A DNA stretch of 64,000 nucleotides from Eubacteriales bacterium (GTDB lineage Bacteria; Bacillota; Clostridia; Lachnospirales; Lachnospiraceae): NCBI GenBank assembly GCA_030533385.1, contig JAUNJG010000004.1, positions 17,319 through 81,318 of the forward strand, in the 5' to 3' direction. Each line of letters starts with the position of its first letter. The stretch's first letter is position 1. The notes under the pieces are model-generated. The model was not told the origin of the DNA, did no database searches, and saw only the letters and a list, made by a program, of their open reading frames with translations. This document shows, piece by piece, positions 50,752 through 59,237 of this stretch. Position numbers and translations under genes: made by a program.

Positions 50752-52860
50752 ATGAAAAAAGTACAATCGACTTGCAATTATTGTGGCATTGACTGTAATC
50801 TGGACTTTTATGTGGAAAACAACCGGGTGGTGAAGACGGTGCCGACCAAAGGGTATCCGGTCAATGACGGCTTCTCCTGTATCAAAGGTCTTTCTTTGGA
50901 CAAACAGCAGACGGCGGTGAAGCCGAACGCCCTGCCAAAAATCCGTCAGGCTGACGGGACGATGAAGGAAGTAAGCTGGGAGGAAGCCTTCACCCATGTG
51001 GCGGACAAGCTAAAAGCGTTACAGAGCAAGTATGGCACGGAGAGCGTGGCAGGCATCAGCACCGGGCAGCTCACGGTGGAGGAGTTTGCCATCTTCGGGC
51101 ATGTGATGAGAAATTATCTCCATGCCAACGTGGATGGAAATACCCGCCTTTGCATGGCGACGGCGGTGGTAGCCCATAAACAAAGTTATGGTTTTGATGC
51201 GCCGGGCTTTACGCTGGAAGATTTGGAATTGTCAGACACCATCATTTTTATCGGAGCAAACCCGGTGGTGGCTCATCCGATTGTGTGGGGCAGGGTGCGC
51301 CAAAATCAGGTGCCGGGGCATAAGATTGTCGTCATCGACCCGAGAAAGTCCGAGACGGCCATGAACGCAGATTACTGGTATGGATTGAAACACCGCAGCG
51401 ATCTGCTGCTGCTTTACACCGTGGCAAACCTGCTCATTGAGAAGGACTATCTGGACCACAGGTTCATCGAAGATCACACGGAGCATTTCGAGGAATTTTC
51501 CCGTTTCGTCAAAAGCTATACGCTGGACAGAGCGGTGGAAGGAACCGGGCTGAGCCGGGAGCAGATTTTGGAGCTGGTGGAACTGATTCACCGGGGAAAG
51601 CGGGTGTCCTTCTGGTGGACCATGGGAGTCAATCAGGGGTATGAGGCGGTGAGAACTGCGCAGGCCATCATCAATCTGGCGCTGATGACCGGAAATATCG
51701 GCAAGCCGGGAACGGGAGCTAACTCCATCACCGGCCAGTGCAACGCCATGGGTTCCAGGACATTTAGCAACACGTCGGCGCCTTTTGGGGGAGGAGAGTT
51801 CAGCGACCCGGCAAGAAGGAAGCGGGTGGCTTCCGTGCTGGGGGTGGATGAATCCATGATTCCTCAAAAGCCGACCAAGACCTACAATGAGATTATCGAG
51901 GGCATCAACGCCGGAGAAATCAAAGGTCTGTGGATTTTGTGTACCAACCCAAGGCACAGCTGGGTCAACAATGAGACCTTTGCCTCGGCGGTAAAAAAAC
52001 TGGAACTGTTTGTGGTGCAGGACATTTACGATACCATAGAGAGTGCCGAGGACTGCACCGTTTTCTTCCCGGTTGTTCCGGGATTAAAAAAAGAGGGAAC
52101 CTACATCAACATGGAGCGGCGCCTTTCCGCCATGCGCCAGGTCTTAGAGCGGGAAGAAAATGAGATTTCCGATTATGAGGCGGTGCTGGGCGTGGGAAAG
52201 GCCCTTGGCATGGGAGAAGCTCTAAAAGGCTGGGAGACCCCGAGAGACTGCTTCAATCTGATGCGGGAGTGTTCCCGGGGCATGGCCTGTGATTTCACCG
52301 GGGTGACCTGGGAGATGCTGGAAAACTCCCACGGAATCCAGTGGCCGTACCCGGAAGGGAGAGAAGAAGAGTTATCGGCGGAGCAGAGAAGGCTCTACGG
52401 CGACGGACAGTTCTTCACCCCGTCAAAGAAGGCACAGTTCGTTTTTGAGGAAGTGATGGAAAACCCTCTGCCAACCAGCGAGGAGTTCCCTTACATTTTC
52501 AATACGGGCAGGGGAAGTGTGGGCCAGTGGCACACGCAGAGCCGGACGAAAGAAGTGAAGTTCGTGGAGGATGTCTCGGTAAAAGACGCCTATCTCTACA
52601 TGAATACAAAGCTGGCAAAGGAAAAGGGAATCCGGGAGACAGAGCGGATTCGCGTGTATTCGGTCAATGGAGAAAATGCCGTATTCACCGTAAAGGTCAC
52701 AGACAACGTGGGATACGGAGAACTGTTTGCGCCGATGCATTATATAGAATGTAACAAACTTACGCCGTCACTTTATGACGCCTATTCCAGGGAGCCATCT
52801 TACAAGGCGACACCGGTTCGCTTTGAAAAATGTGAGGAGGTGTTCCATGTACCGAATTAA
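50752..52860 (+). CDS. Molybdopterin oxidoreductase, nitrate reductase-like (NarB/NapA type)
   Basis: A 702-residue cytosolic molybdoenzyme. The [4Fe-4S] motif at the N-terminus is CNYCGIDC plus FSCIKG. The molybdenum ligand Cys lies in NTRLCMATAVVAHKQSYG, and ANPVVAHPIVWGRV matches the HPI-W-R segment of Nap/Nas nitrate reductases, not the selenocysteine/His type of formate dehydrogenase. QCNAMGSRTFSN and FNTGRGSVGQWHTQSRT belong to the cofactor-binding domains. No TAT signal is seen. ATG 50743 touches the ribosome site; 50752 is better spaced. The gene set that follows resembles the Clostridium perfringens narABC operon. Substrate nitrate is inferred. Confidence 0.85.
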   Translation: MKKVQSTCNYCGIDCNLDFYVENNRVVKTVPTKGYPVNDGFSCIKGLSLDKQQTAVKPNALPKIRQADGTMKEVSWEEAFTHVADKLKALQSKYGTESVAGISTGQLTVEEFAIFGHVMRNYLHANVDGNTRLCMATAVVAHKQSYGFDAPGFTLEDLELSDTIIFIGANPVVAHPIVWGRVRQNQVPGHKIVVIDPRKSETAMNADYWYGLKHRSDLLLLYTVANLLIEKDYLDHRFIEDHTEHFEEFSRFVKSYTLDRAVEGTGLSREQILELVELIHRGKRVSFWWTMGVNQGYEAVRTAQAIINLALMTGNIGKPGTGANSITGQCNAMGSRTFSNTSAPFGGGEFSDPARRKRVASVLGVDESMIPQKPTKTYNEIIEGINAGEIKGLWILCTNPRHSWVNNETFASAVKKLELFVVQDIYDTIESAEDCTVFFPVVPGLKKEGTYINMERRLSAMRQVLEREENEISDYEAVLGVGKALGMGEALKGWETPRDCFNLMRECSRGMACDFTGVTWEMLENSHGIQWPYPEGREEELSAEQRRLYGDGQFFTPSKKAQFVFEEVMENPLPTSEEFPYIFNTGRGSVGQWHTQSRTKEVKFVEDVSVKDAYLYMNTKLAKEKGIRETERIRVYSVNGENAVFTVKVTDNVGYGELFAPMHYIECNKLTPSLYDAYSREPSYKATPVRFEKCEEVFHVPN

Positions 52861-53278
52861 GATAGACCGCAGCCGTTGTATCGGCTGCCTGACTTGTGTG
52901 ACCGCCTGCGTGGTCAGCCATGAGACGGAGAGCGGGGATGCCAGAAACCGGGTGGTCATCGACAGCGGAACAAAGCCGGCGCCGATTTTCTGCCGCCACT
53001 GTGAGCGGCCGGAGTGCGTCTACACCTGCATGAGCGGCGCCATGAAAAAGAATCCGGAAACCGGATATGTGGAGTACGATAAAGAAAAATGCGCCAGCTG
53101 TTATATGTGCATCATGTCCTGCCCTTACGGTGTCCTGAAGCACGACAGCATCCACAAGCTGGAGATTATGAAGTGTAACATGTGCGTTCATCGAAGCGAG
53201 GATGGCAAGACGGCGAAGCCGATGTGCGTGGAAAAATGTCCGATGCAGGCCATTACACTGGAGGAGGTGCGGGAATGA
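52847..53278 (+). CDS. Four-cluster ferredoxin subunit (NarB-like of C. perfringens)
   Basis: A 143-residue DMSO-reductase-type electron-transfer subunit with 16 Cys: CIGCLTCVTAC, CRHCERPECVYTC, CASCYMCIMSC and CNMC with CVEKC, enough for four [4Fe-4S] clusters. It carries electrons to the molybdenum subunit, whose gene it overlaps by 14 bases. GAGGAGG precedes the ATG, within the end of that gene. Its stop overlaps the flavoprotein start (ATGA). Confidence 0.92.
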   Translation: MYRIKIDRSRCIGCLTCVTACVVSHETESGDARNRVVIDSGTKPAPIFCRHCERPECVYTCMSGAMKKNPETGYVEYDKEKCASCYMCIMSCPYGVLKHDSIHKLEIMKCNMCVHRSEDGKTAKPMCVEKCPMQAITLEEVRE

Positions 53279-54519
53279 AATATGTAGTACTGGGTTCCTC
53301 TGCGGCGGGAATCAATGGCGTCAGAGAGCTGAGAAAACGGGATGAGAGCGCTGAGATTGTCCTGATTTCCAAGGACGAGGCAATTTATTCCCGATGCATC
53401 CTTCACCGGTATTTGGCAGGAGAGCGGGACATGGACGGCCTGTGTTTTGTGGAAAAAGATTTTGCAGAAAGATATGGCGTCAACTGGAAAAAGGGCGTGG
53501 CCTGCACCGGGGTGTGCCCGGAAGAAAAGCAGGTGCTTTTAGAAAACGGAGAGACGGTGTCCTATGATAAGCTGCTGATTGCCACCGGTTCCCACACTTT
53601 TGTGCCTCCTGTAAAAAATTTAAAGGAGGCCGAAAATGTGTGCGGCTTCCGAAACATTGAGGATATGGAAGTGTTGAAGGAAGTGGCAAGGACGAGGAAG
53701 CATGTGATTGTCATGGGTTCCGGACTGGTGGGACTGGACTGTGCTTCCGGTTTTCTTGGCCTGGGCGTGAAGGTGACTTTGGTAGAGATGGCAGGGTGGC
53801 TTTTAAACCGACAGCTGGATGAGAAGGCGGCCGAGTGTTACGAGGAGGCCTTTCGGAGAGCCGGCGTGAAGCAATACTACGGCGTTGGCATCGCAGAGGT
53901 CGTCCTGAATGAAAAAAAGGAGATTACAAAGGCGATTCTCACCGACGGCACGGAGTTGCCGTGCGATTACGTGGTAGTGACGGCGGGCGTCCGGTCTAAT
54001 GTGGAATTTCTGAAGGATTCCGGCATCGCACTCGGGAAATTCGGGCTGCTTTACGATGCGACCGGAAAGACGAGCGACGATGACGTATACGGCGCCGGAG
54101 ATGTGTCCGGCACCAGTCCAATCTGGCCGGTGGCGGTGAAGGAAGGTATCATCGCAGCTGCCAATATGACGGGAAGCAATGCGAAGATGACGGACTTTTT
54201 TGCCAGCAAGTCCACCATGAATTTTCTTGGGATTCCTACCATGTCTCTGGGTGACGTGAATCCGGATGGGGAGGAATACGAAGTGGAGGTCAGGGAGACG
54301 AAAGATTCCTATCGGAAGATTGTCCACAAAGACGGGAAAATCACCGGGGCAATTTTGCAGGGAGACCTGGCCTACGGCGGTGTGCTTCAGCAGTTGATTT
54401 CCAGAAAGATTGACGTCAGAAAAGTAAAGAAGCCACTGTTTGACATCGACTATTCCGATTTCTTTCATATGAAAGATAATTTTGAATATTATTACGAGAC
54501 AGCGCCGGAGAAGCTGTAA
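53275..54519 (+). CDS. FAD/NAD(P)H-dependent oxidoreductase (NarC-like)
   Basis: A 414-residue pyridine nucleotide-disulfide-type flavoprotein. FAD loop VVLGSSAAGINGVRELR, NAD loop IVMGSGLVGLDCASGFLGLG and the second FAD motif DDDVYGAGDVSG are intact. It resembles NADH oxidase/rubredoxin reductase and the small NarC of C. perfringens nitrate reductase. It likely feeds NADH electrons to the ferredoxin subunit. The start overlaps the ferredoxin stop by four bases. No redox-active Cys pair is seen. Confidence 0.9.
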   Translation: MKYVVLGSSAAGINGVRELRKRDESAEIVLISKDEAIYSRCILHRYLAGERDMDGLCFVEKDFAERYGVNWKKGVACTGVCPEEKQVLLENGETVSYDKLLIATGSHTFVPPVKNLKEAENVCGFRNIEDMEVLKEVARTRKHVIVMGSGLVGLDCASGFLGLGVKVTLVEMAGWLLNRQLDEKAAECYEEAFRRAGVKQYYGVGIAEVVLNEKKEITKAILTDGTELPCDYVVVTAGVRSNVEFLKDSGIALGKFGLLYDATGKTSDDDVYGAGDVSGTSPIWPVAVKEGIIAAANMTGSNAKMTDFFASKSTMNFLGIPTMSLGDVNPDGEEYEVEVRETKDSYRKIVHKDGKITGAILQGDLAYGGVLQQLISRKIDVRKVKKPLFDIDYSDFFHMKDNFEYYYETAPEKL

Positions 54520-54666
54520 CGTTCGGACGTTATGACAAAATGGCTGACGGGGCAGCGGCGCATGGGGAAGGTTGCGAAGATTTTTCCCTGTGAGATTTGA
54601 GAGAGAAGAAAACGCCGCAGGAACGCAGCACATAAAAGCCATCTAAAAAGAGAGGGATAAGTGCCA

Positions 54667-55596
54667 ATGGAGCGATTAGAAAGGATTCCGGTTCCCGTGC
54701 TTCCAAGCTTTGTGGGAGCATTGACGCTGAGCAATGTGTATGCGGGGATGGGATACGTCTGGGTCAGGCATCTGACTATGTGGGCGGCCACCATCCTGAT
54801 CGTTTGTTATATGATCAAAATAATCAAATATCCCCGAACCTGCCTGGCGGAGTACAGGCAGGTCGTTCCCTGTAGCCTTTATGCCGCCTTTCCCATGATA
54901 CTGATGATTTTGGGAAGTTATTATTATGACTATGTGCCGGTGGCGGGCAAGGCGGTGTGGCTGGGGGCCATCTGTATGGATGTTTTGCATATTTTGATAT
55001 TTACTTACAGAAATGTAATTAAGGAGAGGCAGATAGACACCTTTGTGCCATGCTGGTATGTGACCTACAACGGCATCATGGTAAGCTGTTCCGTGGGCGG
55101 CGCCATGAATATGCCGGGGCTGCTTTGGTGTATTGTGTGCTACGGCATTGTCATTTACTTTGTGATTTTGCCGTTTATGATCAGAAGGCTTTGCACTGTG
55201 GAGATGAAACCGCCGGTGTATCATACCATGGCGGTGGTGCTGGCGCCGTGCAGTCTATGCGTGGTGGGCTATCTGAATGTGGCAGAGCATCCCAGAGCGG
55301 CTCTCGTGTATCTTTTGTACGGCTGTGTGCTGGCATCCCTTCTTTTTGTCCTCATCAAGCTGCCCGCATTTTTTTCCTTCTCCTTCGTGCCGGGCTTTTC
55401 GGGCATGACCTTTCCCATGGCCATCGGAATTGTCGCCACCAACAGGATGACCACTTTTCTGGCGGAGCAGGGGCAGGAGGAGTTTTCCAGAATCACGGCA
55501 CAAATCAGCGGGATTCAGATTTATGTAACCACCATGATCATCGGCTATGTGCTGCTGAATCTGCTCATGATGGCGCTGGGGACAAAACGGCGGTGA
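54667..55596 (+). CDS. TDT-family anion channel/transporter (TehA/SLAC1-like)
   Basis: A 309-residue membrane protein with about ten helices. VPVLPSFVGALTLSNVYAGMG at the start and FVPGFSGMTFPMAIGIVATNRM near helix 9 mark the tellurite-resistance/dicarboxylate transporter family, which passes anions such as malate, nitrate, sulfite or chloride. Between nar-like genes and molybdenum-cofactor genes, it may move nitrate/nitrite or sulfite. GTG 54661 is in frame; ATG 54667 has better spacing to AGAGGG. The 147-base gap before it carries a small TAACGT/ACGTTA hairpin. Confidence 0.82.
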   Translation: MERLERIPVPVLPSFVGALTLSNVYAGMGYVWVRHLTMWAATILIVCYMIKIIKYPRTCLAEYRQVVPCSLYAAFPMILMILGSYYYDYVPVAGKAVWLGAICMDVLHILIFTYRNVIKERQIDTFVPCWYVTYNGIMVSCSVGGAMNMPGLLWCIVCYGIVIYFVILPFMIRRLCTVEMKPPVYHTMAVVLAPCSLCVVGYLNVAEHPRAALVYLLYGCVLASLLFVLIKLPAFFSFSFVPGFSGMTFPMAIGIVATNRMTTFLAEQGQEEFSRITAQISGIQIYVTTMIIGYVLLNLLMMALGTKRR

Positions 55597-55597
55597 G

Positions 55598-55620
55598 AAG
55601 GGGGATTGCTCCCCCTTTTC
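55598..55620 (+). terminator. Terminator-like hairpin after the TDT gene
   Basis: AAGGGGG (55598-55604) pairs with CCCCCTT (55611-55617) around ATTGCT, followed by TTC. The T-run is short, so some read-through into the mob gene is likely. Confidence 0.6.
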
Positions 55621-55666
55621 CTGTCGGATGGAAGTCGAAAATAGTTTGAAGGGTTGGAGAGAAACG

Positions 55667-56809
55667 ATGGATAAAATGACAATCAGCCTGGTCGTTTTGT
55701 GCGGCGGCAAAAGCAGCCGCATGGGGAGGGATAAAAGTATGCTCCCTGTTGATGGCGAAACGATGCTGGAGCGGATTCTCGGGAGGCTGAGAACGCCGGG
55801 AGAAAGAGTTGCGGTGGATGATGTGGTGCTGTCGGTCGGCGATGCATCAGAGCCACAAAGATATGAGAAGATAACGGGAGTTCGATCTGCCTATGACGAA
55901 TCTCCGGGGTGCGGCCCGCTGGCCGGTTTCGAGGCCGCCTTGCAGGCCTGCCGTCATTCCACGGTTTTTGTTACGGCCTGTGACATGCCGGAGGTGGATA
56001 TGGAGCTTGTGGAGGAGCTTTTTTTCCATGTCGCTTTGGGGACAGAAGCTGTGATTCCTGTGGATAAACAGGGGAAAATGTACGGTCTTTGTGGATTGTT
56101 TCACAAAAAAGCCGGGGGAGCGGCAAAAAGATGTCTTCGGGAAGGGCGATATCGTGTGAGAGATTTGCTTCATGAGCTGTCAGTAGTCAAAGTTCCGGTG
56201 GAACGGTTGATGGGCGGAACGCATAAATTACAAAACATCAACACGAAAAAAGAGTACGAACATTATGTGGAGGCGGAAGCGGGATTTCCGATTCCGGTTT
56301 TTTCGGTGGTGGCCTATTCGGGCGTGGGAAAGACGACCTTTTTAGAACGGCTGATTCCGGAGCTGAAAAAGAGGGGGCTTCGGGTGGCGGCGGTCAAACA
56401 CGATGCCCATCAATTCACCATTGACAAAGAGGGGAAAGATAGCTGGCGGATGACGGAGGCCGGCGCCGACGTGACCGGACTGATGTCAGAGCGCCGGGCC
56501 GTCTTGATGGAAAACCGCCCGGTGGATACGGAAAAGTGGATTCGCACCATCAGGGACGTGGATATCATTTTGACGGAAGGCTATAAGTTTGGCCCGTGGC
56601 CCAAGCTGATGCTTCACAGGGAGGCCGCCGGAAAGCCTCTGCCCCTGCCGCCGGAACAATGTCTTGCCGTCATCAGCGACGTGCCGGTTTTGGGGGCGAA
56701 GCGGATGTTTTCTCTGGAAGATGAGGCCGCGGTGGCAGAGTTTCTTGCCGGAATGTTACAAAATCAGAAAAAATATAAGTTTTATGGAGAGCTTTCGTTG
56801 CCCTCATGA
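55667..56809 (+). CDS. mobA: MobA-MobB fusion for molybdenum cofactor maturation
   Basis: A 380-residue fusion. Residues 1-205 are MobA: LCGGKSSRMGRDKSMLPVDG binds GTP, and FVTACDMPEVDMEL carries the metal site. It adds GMP to molybdopterin. Residues about 210-380 are MobB: Walker A VAYSGVGKTTFLERLI, then VKHDAHQFTIDKEGKDSW and DIILTEGYKFGPWPK. The product, a guanine dinucleotide cofactor, is what the NapA-like enzyme just upstream requires. The GGAGAG ribosome site fixes ATG 55667. Confidence 0.93.
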   Translation: MDKMTISLVVLCGGKSSRMGRDKSMLPVDGETMLERILGRLRTPGERVAVDDVVLSVGDASEPQRYEKITGVRSAYDESPGCGPLAGFEAALQACRHSTVFVTACDMPEVDMELVEELFFHVALGTEAVIPVDKQGKMYGLCGLFHKKAGGAAKRCLREGRYRVRDLLHELSVVKVPVERLMGGTHKLQNINTKKEYEHYVEAEAGFPIPVFSVVAYSGVGKTTFLERLIPELKKRGLRVAAVKHDAHQFTIDKEGKDSWRMTEAGADVTGLMSERRAVLMENRPVDTEKWIRTIRDVDIILTEGYKFGPWPKLMLHREAAGKPLPLPPEQCLAVISDVPVLGAKRMFSLEDEAAVAEFLAGMLQNQKKYKFYGELSLPS

Positions 56810-56818
56810 GATGTCATG

Positions 56819-56850
56819 GCTGAATCCTCGTTGATTCAGCTAAAATTTTA
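56819..56850 (+). terminator. Hairpin after the mob gene
   Basis: GCTGAATC (56819-56826) pairs perfectly with GATTCAGC (56833-56840), followed by TAAAATTTTAT. It is a weak terminator ahead of moeA. Confidence 0.55.
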
Positions 56851-56987
56851 TCAGAAGTATTGCCGGAAGAGGACGGCAGGATGACAGTGGGAAAAAGAAT
56901 ATTCTTTGTTTTGTGGTGGGATTCGGAAAGGACAAATGCGAGAAAGATGGACGGAAACAGGAAAGAAAAGGGACAGGAGGATGGAAG

Positions 56988-58190
56988 ATGAAGCGTTTGA
57001 CGCTGGAGCAGGCGAGACAATATATGACGAGCGGAGCAGAGGCGGTGGGAACAGAATGGGTTTCGGTTTATGACAGCATCGGACGGGTGCTGTCGGAAGA
57101 TATCACTGCGGCCATGAGTCAGCCACCCTTTCCCCGCTCTGCCATGGACGGCTATGCGCTAAGATGGGAGGACGTTCAGGGAGCCTCCCGGGAAAATCCG
57201 GCGGTACTTCGGGTCGCAGGCCGTCTGTGTGCCGGGGACGAGGGAATGCCTCTTGGGAAAGAAGGAGTGGCCATACGGATTATGACCGGCGCCGTGATTC
57301 CTCCGGATGCCAACTGTGTGATTCGCCAGGAGGATACCGACTATGGGGAAGAATGGGTGAAGATTTTTGCGGAGGGGCGTCCGCAGATGAATTGTTGCCC
57401 GGCGGGGGAGGACTTTGCGCAGGGGGAAAAGCTGGCATCCGCCGGGATGCTGGTAGATGCCTATCTGGCATCTGCGGCGGCGTCCGCCGGAATGGCGGCC
57501 CTTCCGGTGAGAAGAAGGGTGAAGGTGGCTCTCATAAGTTCCGGTGAGGAGTTGTGTCTGCCGGGAGAGCCGCTGTCGCCGGGCAAGATTTATGACTCCA
57601 ACCGGGTCTACCTGACGGCCCGCTGTCGGCACTTTGGCTGTGACGTGGTGCTGTCAAAGACCGTGGGCGATGATAAGGAAGCCATTGCCGGGAATCTGAA
57701 GGAAGCCCTCGCTGCGGCGGATTATGTGATTACCACCGGGGGCGTCTCCGTGGGACAAAAAGATCTGATGCCGGGAATCATCAAAAATTATCCGGGGGCG
57801 GAGCCGGGATTTCATGGCATCTTAGTCAAGCCGGGGATGCCCACCCTATTCGCCCGGATTTGTGGCAGACCGGTGCTTTCTTTGTCGGGAAATCCCTACT
57901 CTGCCGCAGCCATATTCGAGTTGCTCGGCGTGCCGCTTCTCCATGCGTTGCAGGGAAGACGGGATGCAGGCCCTTTTATGCACACCGCCGTGCTGGCGGA
58001 GGCATTTCCCAAAAAAAGACCCTGCCTTCGCATTGTCCGGGGTTATTATGACGGGGAGAAAGTCCTCGTGGCGGCAGGGCAGAAAAACGGGCAGATGAAG
58101 GCGGGAATCGGCACGAACTGTCTGGTCTTACTTCCCGCCGGCACGGCTCCCATCCCAGCCGGGGAGACGGTGAAGGTGTACCAGATATGA
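56988..58190 (+). CDS. moeA: Molybdopterin molybdenumtransferase MoeA
   Basis: A 400-residue MoeA. PPFPRSAMDGYALRW, MTGAVIPPDANCVIRQED, SSGEELCLPGEPLSPGKIYDSN (shortened here: the MPT-binding domain), TTGGVSVGQKDLMPGI and SLSGNPYSAAAIFELL are all in place. It inserts molybdate into adenylated molybdopterin. AGGAGG lies 7 bases before ATG 56988. It ends the run of genes that build and use a molybdenum cofactor. Confidence 0.95.
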   Translation: MKRLTLEQARQYMTSGAEAVGTEWVSVYDSIGRVLSEDITAAMSQPPFPRSAMDGYALRWEDVQGASRENPAVLRVAGRLCAGDEGMPLGKEGVAIRIMTGAVIPPDANCVIRQEDTDYGEEWVKIFAEGRPQMNCCPAGEDFAQGEKLASAGMLVDAYLASAAASAGMAALPVRRRVKVALISSGEELCLPGEPLSPGKIYDSNRVYLTARCRHFGCDVVLSKTVGDDKEAIAGNLKEALAAADYVITTGGVSVGQKDLMPGIIKNYPGAEPGFHGILVKPGMPTLFARICGRPVLSLSGNPYSAAAIFELLGVPLLHALQGRRDAGPFMHTAVLAEAFPKKRPCLRIVRGYYDGEKVLVAAGQKNGQMKAGIGTNCLVLLPAGTAPIPAGETVKVYQI

Positions 58191-58237
58191 AAAAGGCGGG
58201 GCGCAGGTGACATTGCGGCGGAGGATGTCGGAAATCG

Positions 58238-58639
58238 CTAACGTTGCAGCAGATCCTCCACTGTTTTTCCATAAAAGAAATCAGTGACGAGGGTGTAAAA
58301 TTCTTTCCAGAGGGGGAGGGTGCGGCATTCTCTCGCTCTTTCGCAGGCATAGTCGGAATCGGCAAGGCAGGCGACGGGGGAGAGTGTTCCCTCCATCACT
58401 TCCAAGATTTCTCCGATGGGGTATTCGCCGGGAGTGCGAGTCAGACGGTAGCCGCCGCCTCTTCCGCTGGTGCCTGCCACAAGGCCGGAGGTGACCAGCG
58501 CCTTGACGATAATCTCCAGATATTTTTTGGAAATTCCCTGTCTTTGGGCAATTTCTTTTAAAGGAACGAGAGTTCCTTCCGGCTGTTCGGCCAGATCAAT
58601 CATCACTCTGAGGGCGTATCTGCCTTTTGTTGAAATCAT
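58238..58639 (-). CDS. Rrf2-family regulator with Cys cluster
   Basis: A 133-residue Rrf2 protein. MISTKGRYALRVMIDLAEQ starts the winged helix, EIAQRQGISKKYLEIIVKAL is the recognition part and GTSGRGGGYRL the wing. Three Cys residues in CLADSDYACERAREC (spacing 7 and 5) could bind an Fe-S cluster, as in IscR. It is divergent from the sulfhydrylase and cysK genes, so it probably senses sulfur or Fe-S status and controls them. Candidate sites containing CCTATT overlap the promoter region. AAGGAG precedes the start. Confidence 0.92.
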   Translation of the reverse strand: MISTKGRYALRVMIDLAEQPEGTLVPLKEIAQRQGISKKYLEIIVKALVTSGLVAGTSGRGGGYRLTRTPGEYPIGEILEVMEGTLSPVACLADSDYACERARECRTLPLWKEFYTLVTDFFYGKTVEDLLQR

Positions 58640-58760
58640 AATTTTATCTCCTTTTTCAGTCATGATCTTACAGAAATTCATAGAGGTATAATTACCTATT
58701 ATATCCCAGGGTAAAAGAGGAAGGCAAGGAGTTTTCCTTTGTTTTTTTGTACATAAAAAA

Positions 58761-58793
58761 CCTATTGACATAGTAGGCAAATGATGGTAAGAT
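58761..58793 (+). promoter_or_regulatory. Promoter and candidate Rrf2 operator of the sulfhydrylase operon
   Basis: TTGACA (58765-58770) and TAAGAT (58788-58793) are 17 bases apart. CCTATT-gacat-AGTAGG (58761-58777) is a near-perfect inverted repeat over the -35 box. Another CCTATT lies at 58695-58700 on the Rrf2 side. Confidence 0.65.
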
Positions 58794-58834
58794 AAATCCA
58801 TCGAATCATTAGAGAAAAGAAAGGGGAAAGAAAG

Positions 58835-58978
58835 ATGGGTTTTTCTTATTCTATTTGGAAAAAAGAATCTATGTGTTGTTGTCGAATGTGTAACTCCCGG
58901 GCAGTCAATATGGCTGGGGTGCCTTTTGCAGCCGCATGCGCCCCTGATAACGTCTTGGTTCAATCGTCTGATGCATAA
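58835..58978 (+). CDS. Cysteine-rich leader peptide (candidate attenuator)
   Basis: A 47-codon frame starting at ATG 58835, with AAGGGG before it, about 35 bases after the predicted start point. It reads MGFSYSIWKKES and then MCCCRMCNSR: Cys codons 14, 15, 16 and 19, plus one at 35, four of the five clustered. Ribosomes short of Cys-tRNA would stall there. A terminator follows at 59094-59118, ahead of the sulfhydrylase gene. This is the layout of amino-acid attenuators. The peptide itself need have no other role. Not confirmed by comparison. Confidence 0.6.
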   Translation: MGFSYSIWKKESMCCCRMCNSRAVNMAGVPFAAACAPDNVLVQSSDA

Positions 58979-59093
58979 GAAACTTGCCGGCGGATAAGAG
59001 ATTTTCCAATGGGCAAGATTTACGGATTGATTTTTAATAAATAAGTAAGGATTTTCCATCAGAATGAACATAGATGATAGATACAGCCATTTG

Positions 59094-59118
59094 TCCGGGA
59101 GAAAACAGTTCCCCGGAT
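59094..59118 (+). terminator. Leader terminator ahead of the sulfhydrylase gene
   Basis: TCCGGG (59094-59099) pairs with CCCGGA (59112-59117), followed by TTTTTTT. Its left side, CCGGGAG (59095-59101), is also complementary to CTCCCGG (58894-58900) inside the leader peptide gene just after the Cys codons, so an alternative pairing could prevent the terminator. Confidence 0.7.
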
Positions 59119-59237
59119 TTTTTTGTATGCAAAAGTAATTGCCGGGTGCAGGAACGGAACGCAAGTCGGCGCAGAGCGATTCTATTTGCAATGAAAGTTC
59201 AGAAAAAATGAGAGTTCAGAAAAGAAGAGGAGATACG

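Noticed and set aside
51232-51957. Minus-strand frame of about 240 codons opposite the molybdoenzyme
   Set aside because: Antisense shadow; the plus-strand protein has all its motifs intact.
50752-52860. Reading the molybdoenzyme as formate dehydrogenase
   Set aside because: The ligand segment is RLCMATAV with HPIVWGR, as in Nap/Nas nitrate reductases; no selenocysteine or RVCH motif.
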